From positions 62,001 through 126,000 of the forward strand of contig NZ_LIXM01000014.1 of the NCBI RefSeq assembly GCF_002608565.1: a stretch of 64,000 nt of DNA, read 5' to 3'. Positions within the stretch are counted from its first letter, which is position 1, and each line of letters begins with the position of its first letter. Shown one piece after another: positions 17,893 to 27,107 of this stretch. The notes under the pieces were generated by a model that did no database searches, was not told the DNA's origin, and saw only the letters and a list, made by a program, of their open reading frames with translations. The stretch comes from Vibrio sp. PID17_43. GTDB taxonomy: Bacteria > Pseudomonadota > Gammaproteobacteria > Enterobacterales > Vibrionaceae. Both the position numbers and the translations under genes were made by a program.

Positions 17893-19023
17893 ATGGCGAT
17901 TAACGTTAATACTAACGTTTCTGCGATGACCGCACAGCGTTACCTAAACCAAGCGGCTGAAGGTCAACAAAAATCAATGGAGCGTTTGTCTTCGGGTTAT
18001 AAAATCAATAGCGCGAAAGATGATGCTGCAGGTCTACAAATTTCTAACCGTTTGAACGCGCAAAGCCGTGGCCTAGACATGGCGGTAAAAAATGCGAACG
18101 ACGGCATTTCTATTGCACAAGTAGCTGAAGGTGCAATGAATGAGTCTACCAACATCCTACAACGTATGCGTGACCTATCGCTGCAATCTGCGAACGGTTC
18201 AAACTCAAAATCAGAACGCGTAGCGATTCAAGAAGAAGTCACAGCGCTTAATGATGAATTAAACCGTATCGCTGAAACCACCTCTTTTGGTGGTAACAAA
18301 CTTCTTAACGGTACTTACGGTACTCAATCTTTCCAAATCGGTGCGGACTCAGGTGAAGCAGTCATGCTGACTATGGGTAACTTGCGTTCTGATACTTCTA
18401 CAATGGGTGGTAAGAGCTACGCAGCAGAAGAGGGTAAAGATGCGTCTTGGACAGTTGGTGAAAAAACTGAACTAAGCATGAAGTACACCACTAAGCTTGG
18501 TGAAGAGAAAGAACTGACGATCAACGCAAAGCAAGGCGATGATATCGAACAGCTAGCGACTTACATCAACGGTCAAAGCGAAGACGTAAAAGCGTCTGTT
18601 GGTGAAGACGGTAAGCTACAAGTATTTGCTGCTTCTCAAAAAGTAACGGGTGACGTTGAGTTCTCTGGCAACCTAGCGGGTGAAATTGGTTTTGGCAAAG
18701 CAAAAGACGTTACGGTTAAAGATATCGATGTTACCACTGTAGCGGGTTCTCAAGAAGCGGTTGCTATCATCGATGGCGCACTAAAATCAGTAGACAGCCA
18801 ACGTGCGTCTCTTGGTGCGTTCCAAAATCGTTTTGACCATGCAATCAGTAACTTAGACAACATTAACGAGAACGTTAATGCATCTAACAGCCGTATTAAA
18901 GATACTGATTACGCGAAGGAAACGACAGCAATGACTAAGTCACAAATTCTTCAGCAAGCAAGTACTTCAATCTTGGCTCAAGCAAAGCAGTCTCCATCTG
19001 CAGCGCTAAGCTTGTTGGGTTAA
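17893..19023 (+). CDS. flaA: Polar flagellin FlaA (third tandem copy)
   Basis: A 376-residue flagellin, the same length as V. parahaemolyticus FlaA. The N-terminus [20 protein letters not shown] and C-terminus [10 protein letters not shown] are standard polar flagellin ends; the central region is the most variable part. The start is supported by AAGGAG 6-7 bases upstream. It has its own sigma-28 promoter. flaG follows by 81 bp without an obvious terminator. Confidence 0.94.
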   Translation: MAINVNTNVSAMTAQRYLNQAAEGQQKSMERLSSGYKINSAKDDAAGLQISNRLNAQSRGLDMAVKNANDGISIAQVAEGAMNESTNILQRMRDLSLQSANGSNSKSERVAIQEEVTALNDELNRIAETTSFGGNKLLNGTYGTQSFQIGADSGEAVMLTMGNLRSDTSTMGGKSYAAEEGKDASWTVGEKTELSMKYTTKLGEEKELTINAKQGDDIEQLATYINGQSEDVKASVGEDGKLQVFAASQKVTGDVEFSGNLAGEIGFGKAKDVTVKDIDVTTVAGSQEAVAIIDGALKSVDSQRASLGAFQNRFDHAISNLDNINENVNASNSRIKDTDYAKETTAMTKSQILQQASTSILAQAKQSPSAALSLLG

Positions 19024-19104
19024 TCGGGTCGACTCCTGCTTAGTGATTAATTCACCAAAGTGATAGACCTATTCGTTAGCCCATAAGGTGGAAGGGAGAC
19101 TGTG

Positions 19105-19539
19105 ATGGAAATATCCTCTTATGCATCGAACATCCAGCCTTACGCTACGCCGAATGGCACAAAAGTTGCAATTAAAAATGGCAATGGCATAGACACGCCT
19201 AGCACAGCAAATTCGAATGGCCATCTTTCGCCGGATAAAGCGAAGAGGGCCGCACATGATCTCTCTGTTCAAGCTGCATTAGAAATGGCGGGAAGTCGCC
19301 AAGAGCTGAACAGAGAAGAACGTGAAAAAATGGTCGCACAGATGAATGAATTTGTGAGTTCCATGAATAAAGGAGTCTCTTTTCGTGTGGATGAAGAATC
19401 TGGGCGAGACGTAGTGACGATTTACGAAGCCACAACGGGTGATGTGATACGTCAAATTCCTGATGAAGAAATGCTCGTGGTATTGCGTCGTCTAGCTGAG
19501 CACACAGCTAACAGCGGATTGTTAGTTGAAAAGGTGTAA
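19105..19539 (+). CDS. flaG: Flagellar protein FlaG
   Basis: A 144-residue protein. Residues 1-75 are low-complexity; the C-terminal ~65 residues form the FlaG domain (VSSMNKGVSFRVDEESGRDVVTIYEATTGDVIRQIP). FlaG proteins affect filament length, and its place between flagellin and cap genes fits this. A GTG one codon upstream is an alternative start. First of the flaG-fliD-flaI-fliS cluster. Confidence 0.88.
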   Translation: MEISSYASNIQPYATPNGTKVAIKNGNGIDTPSTANSNGHLSPDKAKRAAHDLSVQAALEMAGSRQELNREEREKMVAQMNEFVSSMNKGVSFRVDEESGRDVVTIYEATTGDVIRQIPDEEMLVVLRRLAEHTANSGLLVEKV

Positions 19540-19559
19540 GTCGTTTTTGAGGTGATTTG

Positions 19560-21545
19560 ATGAGTTTAAGCCCTTTGGGGATGTCTGGTGGCATGGATAT
19601 CAATTCCATGGTCAGCAAAATTGTGGATGCAGAGCGTGTACCAAAACAGCAAAGTATTAACAATGAGCGTACAAGTATTGACGCCAGCATCAGCGCTTAT
19701 GGCAGACTCAGAGAATCGTTAGATACGATGAAAAGTCTCATGATGAATTTTCGTCAGGAGAAAGCCTTCGCCGCTCGCACGGTAGAGACTACAAATGACA
19801 ACATCGTATCCGCCACTGCAACTACTGATGCTATCGCTGGTAAGTATGCTATCGATGTGTTGCAGCTTGCACAGAGCCACAAAGTCGCTTCTGACGTTTT
19901 GCCAGAAGACGCAAAGTTTGGACCTGGTAAGCTGCAGATTTCTCTTGGCGATGACGCCTTCGACGTTAATGTCCGCTCTAGCTATAAGCTCGTCGAGGTC
20001 GTGCGTGGAATTAACAGTGCCAAAGATAACCCTGGTGTTCGTGCTTCCCTAATTAACGATGTAGAAGGGCCGCGCCTGATCCTTACTTCAAACCTGCCAG
20101 GCAAGGACAACCAACTTAAAGTCAGTGTCGATGCCGAAGTTGGTAATCCTCTGAAACGTTTCGAATACAAGACACTGGAAGACCGCGTGAATGCGCTTGA
20201 AGAAGCTCGTGAAGCGGCAGAAGCAGTGTTAGGGCCTCTCAAAGAACCAGAACAACCAACCGATGCAGACGGCAATTCTATACCTCCTGAAGAACAAAAA
20301 GCGGCAGAGAATGCACAAGATGATGTAACGGATGAACCGATCTCTGCAGCCGGTGCCGCCGCGGCAAAAGCGGGGCAAGAAGCCATCGACAAAGCCAATC
20401 AACGCGCAAGCATGCGTTCACAAGACAGCATCCCGGGGTGGACCGAAACGGCATCAGGCACATTGCTTGATTCTTATCGCCCACCAGAGTTAGAACTGGA
20501 TGAAGCGGCGATTGCTAAAGCGCCAGATGTGCCAGGTTGGAACAATACCGCATCTGGTACATTGACCGATTCTTACGTTACCACGAAAGAAGCTCAACAG
20601 CAGCTCGTACAAGAAAAAGCAGAAATCGAGCAGAAAATTGCCGCTGAAAAGCAACAGCTGGATCAAAAGGTTGAGCGCGGTGAGTTAACCGAAGAACAAG
20701 CCAAAGAGATTCATCGTTCCAAGCTAAAACCAGAAGAACGTGAACGCTTAGAAAAAATCGATGTCGCAGAAGCAAAAATTGCACAAGCACAGAAATCATT
20801 TGAAGCTTATTCAGGCATGACGCAAGTTCAAGCAGGTCAGGATTCTCTGGTGATGCTAGATGGTATTGCCCAGCTTTCTAGCCACAACAACGTGATTGAA
20901 AATGCGATTGAAGGGGTGAACTTAACTCTGAAAGGCAAATCCGAAGTTGGTAAGCCGCCATCAGAAATTGGGGTGGAATATGATCGCCAAAGTGTGCGAA
21001 GCGATATTGAAACTTTCGTTGCAGCTTACAACAACTTCTATCAGACTTCGAAAGCCTTAGCGAGTGTCGATCCGACAACGGGTCAGCGAGGCCCGTTGGC
21101 TGGGGACAGTACGGTCCGCAGTGCTGATGCAAGGTTGAAGTCGGTATTCTCCACCGCGATCGATAAAGCGCCGGAAAATTTAAAGTCATTGACGGAGTTT
21201 GGTATCACCACCACACGTCAGGGCACGCTTGAAATCAACTATGACATGCTGGATCGCCAGTTGAATAACAACTTTAACGAGCTTGAGAAGTTTTTCGGTG
21301 GTAATTCCGGCTTTGCAAAACAAGTGGAAGAAGCCATTCATGGTATTACGGGCATCACCGGTAGTATCCGCACTCGAGAAAAGAGCCTAACCGAGCTGAA
21401 CTACCGGCTGAATGATGACCAAGCGGCATTGGATCGCCGTATGGAAGGTTTAGAAAAACGCACCCATGCTAAGTTTGCCGCTATGCAAGATGCCACTGGC
21501 AAAATGCAAGGCCAGATCGGGGCATTGATGAACGTGCTGGGTTAA
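19560..21545 (+). CDS. fliD: Filament cap protein FliD (FlaH) with large central insertion
   Basis: A 661-residue hook-associated protein 2 that caps the filament tip and folds incoming flagellin. The N-terminal FliD_N domain is at about residues 8-105 (GGMDINSMVSKIVDAERVPK) and the C-terminal FliD_C domain at about 440-650. It is some 190 residues longer than Salmonella FliD (467). The extra part, roughly 215-425, is charged and coiled-coil-like, and it contains a duplicated 16-residue motif PGWxxTASGTLxDSY (291-306 and 324-339). The final helical region (580-661) is typical. Chaperone genes flaI and fliS follow. Confidence 0.93.
   Translation: MSLSPLGMSGGMDINSMVSKIVDAERVPKQQSINNERTSIDASISAYGRLRESLDTMKSLMMNFRQEKAFAARTVETTNDNIVSATATTDAIAGKYAIDVLQLAQSHKVASDVLPEDAKFGPGKLQISLGDDAFDVNVRSSYKLVEVVRGINSAKDNPGVRASLINDVEGPRLILTSNLPGKDNQLKVSVDAEVGNPLKRFEYKTLEDRVNALEEAREAAEAVLGPLKEPEQPTDADGNSIPPEEQKAAENAQDDVTDEPISAAGAAAAKAGQEAIDKANQRASMRSQDSIPGWTETASGTLLDSYRPPELELDEAAIAKAPDVPGWNNTASGTLTDSYVTTKEAQQQLVQEKAEIEQKIAAEKQQLDQKVERGELTEEQAKEIHRSKLKPEERERLEKIDVAEAKIAQAQKSFEAYSGMTQVQAGQDSLVMLDGIAQLSSHNNVIENAIEGVNLTLKGKSEVGKPPSEIGVEYDRQSVRSDIETFVAAYNNFYQTSKALASVDPTTGQRGPLAGDSTVRSADARLKSVFSTAIDKAPENLKSLTEFGITTTRQGTLEINYDMLDRQLNNNFNELEKFFGGNSGFAKQVEEAIHGITGITGSIRTREKSLTELNYRLNDDQAALDRRMEGLEKRTHAKFAAMQDATGKMQGQIGALMNVLG
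20430..20576 (+). repeat. Duplicated 16-residue motif inside fliD
   Basis: IPGWTETASGTLLDSY (20430-20477) and VPGWNNTASGTLTDSY (20529-20576) are two in-frame copies, 99 bp apart start to start, identical at 11 of 16 positions. The DNA copies differ at many third positions, so the repeat is kept at protein level. Confidence 0.85.
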
Positions 21546-21548
21546 TAG

Positions 21549-21854
21549 ATGCAAAATGAACTTAGAGAAATTGCTGACATCGATCAACTAATTACGCAAG
21601 AGCTAGAAAAAGTTGACTTTAATGCTGAAGAAATTCTTCGTTTGGTCGATATCAGAGAACGCTTATTACAAGACCTGTTAGTAATGGTTCAGAGCAACCC
21701 ATTAGAGAAGCAGGGACTCGAGTGGCAAGACTTGCTGACTCGCACTAAAAAAATTGTTGAGCAGATGCAATCGGAAACCTCAAATGTCGGTAAAGAGCTT
21801 TATAAGTTCCGTTATGGTCAACGTTCGCTTCAGCAGTACAAAAAATTTATTTAA
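21549..21854 (+). CDS. flaI: FlaI, FliT-like flagellar chaperone
   Basis: A 101-residue, all-helical acidic protein 3 bp behind fliD. Its place between fliD and fliS matches flaI of other vibrios, thought to be the FliD chaperone equivalent to enteric FliT. Sequence similarity to FliT is low, so the role rests on context. No membrane segment or signal. Confidence 0.8.
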   Translation: MQNELREIADIDQLITQELEKVDFNAEEILRLVDIRERLLQDLLVMVQSNPLEKQGLEWQDLLTRTKKIVEQMQSETSNVGKELYKFRYGQRSLQQYKKFI

Positions 21855-21866
21855 AAGAGGAATACT

Positions 21867-22277
21867 ATGCGCGGTTCTTTGCAAGCATACAAAAAGGTAT
21901 CAGTCGACAGCCAGCTGAGTGCGGCTTCTCCGCACAAAGTCATCCAAATGCTGATGGCAGGTGCGATTGAACGCCTTATTCAAGGCAAAGCGGCAATGCT
22001 GGCTGGTAACATTCCAGCAAAAGGCGAGCGCCTTGGTAAAGCCTTGGATATTATTATTTCTCTTCGTAGCTGTCTTTCAATGCAAGATGGCGGCGAGATT
22101 GCATCTAACTTGGACGCACTTTATGAGTTTATGATCACGCAGATTTCTGCGGCGAACCATAAAAATGACCCTCAACCCATTGATGATGTCATTGATATCA
22201 TTCGTGAAATTAAATCAGCTTGGGATCAAATTCCGGCGGAATACCACAACTTGACCGCCGCTGAGGTGGGTATTTAG
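21867..22277 (+). CDS. fliS: Flagellin chaperone FliS (FlaJ)
   Basis: A 136-residue helical protein with the FliS signature (MRGSLQAYKKVSVDSQLSAASPHKVIQMLMAGAIERL). It binds the disordered C-terminus of flagellin in the cytoplasm to stop early polymerisation and guide export. A GAGG ribosome-binding site lies 9 bases before the ATG. Last gene of the flaG operon; a terminator follows. Confidence 0.93.
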   Translation: MRGSLQAYKKVSVDSQLSAASPHKVIQMLMAGAIERLIQGKAAMLAGNIPAKGERLGKALDIIISLRSCLSMQDGGEIASNLDALYEFMITQISAANHKNDPQPIDDVIDIIREIKSAWDQIPAEYHNLTAAEVGI

Positions 22278-22336
22278 CCATCTCGAATAAAGCGTTGTTT
22301 TTGACGGATGGCAAAGTCATGTAGTGAATAAAGTTA

Positions 22337-22382
22337 CAACCAAGCTCACACCTCGATATTGCTTGGTTGCCTTATTTTTTTA
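22337..22382 (+). terminator. Terminator after fliS
   Basis: CAACCAAGC (22337-22345) and GCTTGGTTG (22361-22369) form a perfect 9-bp stem with a 15-base loop, followed by CCTTATTTTTTTATT. Confidence 0.75.
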
Positions 22383-22547
22383 TTCAAATAAAATAGAAAT
22401 CATTAATGGCCCTAATGGCTTTTTTTTGTTGCTAATTTCCCTATTTATCTATCGTTAATTGAGCGCAGTCCCTCCTTTCTGTTTATCAATTACGCAAATC
22501 AAGGTTTGGCCGCAACGTACCTGATACAAAGGCAATCATTCTTACTT

Positions 22548-24014
22548 ATGCAAGGTTTGGCAAAGCTGCTTATCATTGATGACGATGTTCAGAATCGTTT
22601 AGCAATAAGCAATATATTGGAATTTGTTGGAGAAAGTTGCGAAGCTGTTAGCTCGGAGCAGTTAGGCGAACTCGATTGGTCTGGTGTTTGGGCTGGTTGT
22701 ATTGTTAGCAATATTTCTGCTGGTTGGGCTTCGACAACATTAATGTCCTACCTCAAACAAGCGCACCATATTCCACTTCTTGTCATGGACTCTTTCTCCT
22801 TCCCCGTCGATGACTTACCAAACTTTGTTGGTGAATTAGAGCAACCTCTTAACTACCCGCAACTGAGCGAAGCATTACGTCACTGTAAGGACTTCCTTGG
22901 CCGCAAAGGGGAGAGTCTGGTTGCTTGCACGCGCAAGAATACCCTTTTCCGTAGCCTTGTCGGTCAAAGCCGCGGTATTCAAGAAGTCCGTCATTTGATT
23001 GAACAGGTGTCAGGGACTGATGCGAGTGTATTGATCTTAGGTGAGTCTGGCACGGGTAAAGAAGTGGTTGCACGTAACATTCATTACCATTCTAAGTATC
23101 GTAATGGTCCGTTTGTTCCAATTAACTGTGGTGCGATTCCGGCAGAGCTATTAGAAAGTGAGCTGTTTGGCCATGAGAAAGGGGCCTTTACTGGGGCGTT
23201 AACTTCTCGTAAAGGGCGTTTTGAACTCGCTGAAGGCGGCACTATTTTCTTAGATGAGATTGGCGACATGCCAATGCCTATGCAAGTCAAATTGCTGCGT
23301 GTACTGCAAGAGCGATGCTTTGAGCGCGTTGGTGGTAATACGACGATTAAAGTCAATGTTCGTGTTGTGGCCGCGACGCACCGTAATCTAGAAAACATGA
23401 TCGAAGACGGTATATTTAGAGAAGATCTCTTCTACCGCCTTAATGTTTTTCCAATTGAGATGCCAGCGCTGAAAGAGCGTAAGCAAGACATTCCGTTATT
23501 ACTCCAAGAGCTGATGACTCGTCTGGAAGCGGAAGGCGGTCAACCAATATGTTTTACACCTCGTGCAATCAACTCTTTAATGGAACACCATTGGCCGGGT
23601 AATGTGCGCGAGCTTGCTAATCTGGTTGAGCGTATGGTTATCTTGTACCCAAATAGTTTAGTAGATGTGAATCACCTGCCCACCAAATATCGTTACAGTG
23701 ATATTCCGGAATTCCAACCAGAAAGTAACCCGTTTATTTCAGTTGAAGAGCAAGAGCGTGATGTCTTCCAAGATATTTTTTCTGAAAACTTCAGTTTTGA
23801 CGATCAGAATGATCTTGACCACAACGTGAATGCGCCTCAAGGTTTACCGCCAGAAGGGGTGAACTTGAAAGAGTTATTGGCCGATCTAGAAGTGAACATG
23901 ATCAGCCAAGCACTAGAAGCACAAGGTGGTGTGGTAGCAAGAGCCGCTGACATGTTGGGCATGCGACGCACAACGTTGGTTGAGAAAATGCGCAAATATA
24001 ATCTGCAGCGCTAG
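22548..24014 (+). CDS. flrA: Master flagellar regulator FlrA (FlaK), sigma-54 activator
   Basis: A 488-residue NtrC/FleQ-type activator, the top of the polar flagellar cascade. The N-terminal FleQ domain (1-120) is a degenerate receiver. The AAA+ domain (about 140-375) has Walker A GESGTGKE, the sigma-54 contact loop GAFTGA and Walker [15 protein letters not shown] Fis-type helix-turn-helix closes the protein (about 450-485). R135 (LFRSLVG) and R176 (VVARNIH) fall at exactly the c-di-GMP-binding arginines reported for V. cholerae FlrA, which supports both this start (ATG 22548) and c-di-GMP control. A longer frame upstream lacks a good start. Confidence 0.95.
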   Translation: MQGLAKLLIIDDDVQNRLAISNILEFVGESCEAVSSEQLGELDWSGVWAGCIVSNISAGWASTTLMSYLKQAHHIPLLVMDSFSFPVDDLPNFVGELEQPLNYPQLSEALRHCKDFLGRKGESLVACTRKNTLFRSLVGQSRGIQEVRHLIEQVSGTDASVLILGESGTGKEVVARNIHYHSKYRNGPFVPINCGAIPAELLESELFGHEKGAFTGALTSRKGRFELAEGGTIFLDEIGDMPMPMQVKLLRVLQERCFERVGGNTTIKVNVRVVAATHRNLENMIEDGIFREDLFYRLNVFPIEMPALKERKQDIPLLLQELMTRLEAEGGQPICFTPRAINSLMEHHWPGNVRELANLVERMVILYPNSLVDVNHLPTKYRYSDIPEFQPESNPFISVEEQERDVFQDIFSENFSFDDQNDLDHNVNAPQGLPPEGVNLKELLADLEVNMISQALEAQGGVVARAADMLGMRRTTLVEKMRKYNLQR

Positions 24015-24032
24015 CGCTCTCATTTCTATTTC

Positions 24033-24065
24033 AAGCCCGCCAATTAAGCGGGCTTTGTCATTTTT
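24033..24065 (+). terminator. Terminator after flrA
   Basis: AAGCCCGC-CAATTAA-GCGGGCTT followed by TGTCATTTTT; a perfect 8-bp stem 18 bp after the flrA stop. Confidence 0.85.
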
Positions 24066-24140
24066 ACTGACAATAAAAGGACGCTTTTCTTAGTGTCAAC
24101 TTCTTGTCTGTACCCTAACTCTATGATAAATATTAAAAAT

Positions 24141-24176
24141 AGCTTGGTACGCTAATTGCTTGCCAAGCTGTTTGTT
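24141..24176 (+). promoter_or_regulatory. Sigma-54 promoter of flrBC inside an inverted repeat
   Basis: TTGGTACG (24144-24151), CTAA, TTGC (24156-24159) is a good -24/-12 element with the required 10 bases between GG and GC. It is flanked by AGCTTGG (24141-24147) and CCAAGCT (24163-24169), a perfect 7-bp inverted repeat followed by GTTTGTTTTTT. FlrA-dependent transcription of flrBC is established in V. cholerae. Confidence 0.85.
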
Positions 24177-24206
24177 TTTTAATGGCGACATTTCGATAGG
24201 CAGTTA

Positions 24207-25244
24207 ATGGACAATAACACCAACCAATCCCATTTAGATTCAGTAGAGAGTCAAGTAGAGCGTTACAAGCAAGTCTTGGATGTGATGCCTGCTGGTGTGA
24301 TTTTGCTTGATACGCATGGTGTTGTGCGTGAAGCGAATCCAGAAGCGCATCGAATTCTTGAGATTCCACTGGTCAACGAGAAATGGTTCACCATTATTCA
24401 AGCGGCTTTTGATCCGCGTGAGGATGACGGCCACGAAGTTTCACTGCGCAATGGTCGCAAAGTGCGTTTGGCGATATCCGCGTCGACAACGGGCCAGCTT
24501 ATCCTCATCACGGATTTAACGGAAACGCGTCTATTGCAAGCACGAGTCAGTGACTTGCAACGTTTGTCCTCATTGGGGCGTATGGTGGCATCATTGGCTC
24601 ACCAAGTAAGAACGCCACTATCGAGTGCAATGCTTTATGCCTCTAATTTAGGCGCGCCAAATCTTCCACCGACAACAAAAGATCGATTTCAAAGCAAATT
24701 AATGGATCGACTGCACGATTTGGAAAAGCAGGTGAATGATATGCTGCTTTTTGCCAAAGGTGGTGATAATAAAGTCATTAAACCATTTAACATTGCCCAG
24801 CTTGTGGCGGAATATCAGCCAATGGTAGAAGCCGCGCTGAAGAACAACCACATCGATTACTGCCTAGAAGTTGAAGAAGAGCAAACTGAATTGTTGGGCA
24901 ACGCCAACGCCATTGCTTCAGCGCTGAGCAACTTAGTGATGAACGCGATTCAGATGTCTGGCAAAGAATCTCAAATTGATGTCTTTTTCCGTCCGGTAAA
25001 TGATGAGTTGCGTATTTCTGTACAAGACAGCGGCCCGGGCGTACCAAAAGAACTGCAAGCCAAAATTATGGAGCCATTTTTTACCACCCGTTCTCAAGGT
25101 ACTGGATTGGGACTCGCTGTGGTTCAAATGGTCTGCCGTGCCCATGACGGTCGATTGGAACTTATTTCAGAGCAGGGCGATGGAGCCTGCTTTACCATGT
25201 GCATTCCGCTAGAGCGAGTGCAAGCAGATACTGGAGAATCATAA
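24207..25244 (+). CDS. flrB: Flagellar sensor kinase FlrB (FlaL)
   Basis: A 345-residue soluble histidine kinase that phosphorylates FlrC. A PAS-like domain covers about residues 15-110. The phospho-acceptor is H132 in SLAHQVRTPLSSA, and the ATPase domain has LVMNAIQMS (N box), DSGPGVP and GTGLGLAVV. No membrane segment is present, so it senses a cytoplasmic cue, thought to be basal-body assembly. The stop overlaps the flrC start by one base (TAATG). Confidence 0.94.
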   Translation: MDNNTNQSHLDSVESQVERYKQVLDVMPAGVILLDTHGVVREANPEAHRILEIPLVNEKWFTIIQAAFDPREDDGHEVSLRNGRKVRLAISASTTGQLILITDLTETRLLQARVSDLQRLSSLGRMVASLAHQVRTPLSSAMLYASNLGAPNLPPTTKDRFQSKLMDRLHDLEKQVNDMLLFAKGGDNKVIKPFNIAQLVAEYQPMVEAALKNNHIDYCLEVEEEQTELLGNANAIASALSNLVMNAIQMSGKESQIDVFFRPVNDELRISVQDSGPGVPKELQAKIMEPFFTTRSQGTGLGLAVVQMVCRAHDGRLELISEQGDGACFTMCIPLERVQADTGES

Positions 25245-26656
25245 TGGCGCAAAGCAAAGTGCTGATCGTAGAAGACGATGAAGGTCTTCGTGAAGCCCTA
25301 GTGGATACTCTGGCTCTGGCAGGGTATGAGTGGTTAGAAGCGGATTGTGCCGAAGACGCTTTGGTGAAACTGAAGTCGAACACGGTGGACATCGTCGTTT
25401 CTGATGTACAAATGGCAGGGATGGGCGGCTTAGCGCTGTTACGTAATATCAAACAGAATTGGCCAAATCTGCCCGTGTTGCTGATGACGGCATACGCCAA
25501 TATCGAAGATGCGGTTTCGGCCATGAAAGAAGGTGCGATTGATTACATGGCGAAACCATTTGCACCAGAAGTGTTGCTGAACATGGTAAGCCGTTATGCA
25601 CCAATTAAGAGTGACGATAATGGTGATGCCATCGTGGCCGATGAAAAAAGCCTGCGCTTGCTTGCTCTGGCAGATAAAGTCGCACGTACTGATGCTAACG
25701 TGATGATCTTGGGACCGAGCGGCTCGGGTAAAGAGGTAATGTCGCGTTATATCCACAACGCTTCTAACCGTAAAGGTGGCCCGTTCGTTGCCATCAACTG
25801 TGCTGCGATTCCTGACAACATGTTGGAAGCGACCTTATTTGGTTATGAAAAAGGGGCATTTACTGGCGCGGTACAAGCGTGTCCGGGTAAATTTGAGCAA
25901 GCTCAGGGCGGCACGATCTTGTTGGATGAAATCAGTGAAATGGATCTTAGCCTACAAGCGAAGCTTCTACGCGTATTGCAAGAACGTGAAGTGGAGCGCC
26001 TTGGTAGTCGCAAGAGCATCAAACTGGATGTACGCGTGTTAGCGACCAGTAACCGCGATCTTAAGCAATATGTCTCGCAAGGTAATTTCCGAGAGGACTT
26101 GTACTATCGTCTGAATGTTTTCCCAATCTCATGGCCAGCGTTGTGTGAGCGTAAAGGCGACATCACGCCGCTTGCCAAACATCTCGCTGAGCGTCATTGC
26201 AGCAAGATGGGAATGCCAGTACCTCAGTTCTCAGCGATTGCGTTAGATAAGCTGCTGCAATACACATGGCCGGGTAACGTCCGTGAACTGGATAACGTGG
26301 TTCAGCGTGCATTGATTTTAAGTGAAAACGGTGACATTGATGCAGAACACATTTTGCTAGAAGGTGTAGATTGGCAAGACGCAAACAGCCTGCAATACGT
26401 TGTACAGAATGCTGAGACACTGGTGCCTGATGTCAAACCCGTGGCAATGGTGGAGTCATCAGTTAGCCGTGTTGCAGCGGGCAGTGAAGGGCTTGGTGGT
26501 GAACTGCGTGATCAAGAGTACGCCATCATTCTTGAAACGCTGATCGAATGTAATGGCCGTCGCAAAGAGATGGCGGAGAAGCTAGGGATCAGTCCGCGAA
26601 CACTGCGTTATAAACTGGCCAAAATGCGTGACGCCGGTGTCGATATTCCAGCGTAG
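25244..26656 (+). CDS. flrC: Flagellar response regulator FlrC (FlaM), sigma-54 activator
   Basis: A 470-residue NtrC-type regulator. The receiver domain (5-115) has its phospho-acceptor at D54 (VVSDVQM), the same number as in V. cholerae FlrC. The AAA+ domain (about 130-365) has GPSGSGKE, GAFTGA and GGTILLDEISEMD, and the C-terminal helix-turn-helix is at about 430-465 (EKLGISPRTLRYKLAK). It activates sigma-54 promoters of hook and basal-body operons. The start at ATG 25244, overlapping the flrB stop, is supported by this numbering. Confidence 0.95.
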   Translation: MAQSKVLIVEDDEGLREALVDTLALAGYEWLEADCAEDALVKLKSNTVDIVVSDVQMAGMGGLALLRNIKQNWPNLPVLLMTAYANIEDAVSAMKEGAIDYMAKPFAPEVLLNMVSRYAPIKSDDNGDAIVADEKSLRLLALADKVARTDANVMILGPSGSGKEVMSRYIHNASNRKGGPFVAINCAAIPDNMLEATLFGYEKGAFTGAVQACPGKFEQAQGGTILLDEISEMDLSLQAKLLRVLQEREVERLGSRKSIKLDVRVLATSNRDLKQYVSQGNFREDLYYRLNVFPISWPALCERKGDITPLAKHLAERHCSKMGMPVPQFSAIALDKLLQYTWPGNVRELDNVVQRALILSENGDIDAEHILLEGVDWQDANSLQYVVQNAETLVPDVKPVAMVESSVSRVAAGSEGLGGELRDQEYAIILETLIECNGRRKEMAEKLGISPRTLRYKLAKMRDAGVDIPA

Positions 26657-26670
26657 TAGCCACACGCATA

Positions 26671-26718
26671 GCCATAAGACAAAAGTGTGGGTACACTATA
26701 ACACTATTGTCTTATGGC
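26671..26718. repeat. 18-bp imperfect inverted repeat upstream of fliE
   Basis: The left arm (26671-26688, starting GCCATAAGACAA) and right arm (26701-26718, ending TTGTCTTATGGC) match at 17 of 18 positions around a 12-base loop. The right arm ends inside the -24 element of the fliE sigma-54 promoter. No T-tract follows, so it is not an ordinary terminator. Confidence 0.85.
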
Positions 26719-26730
26719 ACAGTAATTGCT
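26715..26730 (+). promoter_or_regulatory. Sigma-54 promoter of the fliE operon
   Basis: TGGCAC (26715-26720), AGTAA, TTGCT (26726-26730): near-consensus with 10 bases between GG and GC. It lies 52 bases before the fliE ATG and is expected to be FlrC-dependent. Confidence 0.9.
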
Positions 26731-26781
26731 GTGTCAAAATTAGGTTTTATTTATAGTCAAACATTTGGCTTAGAGGTGATA

Positions 26782-27093
26782 ATGAAAGTTGATGGTATTC
26801 AAGCAGAAATGCGCGCCATGATGGTAGATGCGGCGAGTACCGCTCCTACTGCAACCGGTGCAAAAGTTGGCGAAGATTTTGGTGATCTCCTAACTAAAGC
26901 TATCAATAACGTTAACTCACTGCAAAAATCATCGGGCGATCTCCAAACGCGCTTTGACCGAGGCGATGCCGATGTTTCCCTGTCTGATGTGATGATCGCA
27001 CGTAACAAATCTAGTGTTGCTTTCGAAGCCACTGTTCAAATCCGCAATAAGCTCGTCGAGGCCTACAAAGACCTCATGAACATGCCGGTGTAA
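26782..27093 (+). CDS. fliE: Basal-body rod adaptor FliE
   Basis: A 103-residue protein linking the MS ring to the rod. The C-terminal helical segment (VMIARNKSSVAFEATVQIRNKLVEAYKDLMNMPV) is the FliE signature. The start MKVDGIQAEM is chosen over upstream in-frame starts because those lie before or within the sigma-54 promoter. First gene of the fliEFGHIJ operon. Confidence 0.92.
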   Translation: MKVDGIQAEMRAMMVDAASTAPTATGAKVGEDFGDLLTKAINNVNSLQKSSGDLQTRFDRGDADVSLSDVMIARNKSSVAFEATVQIRNKLVEAYKDLMNMPV

Positions 27094-27107
27094 TTTAGGT
27101 AATAAGA

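Noticed and set aside
15074..19023. Large tandem DNA repeat or CRISPR-like array
   Set aside because: The repetition is explained by three complete flagellin genes with their own promoters.
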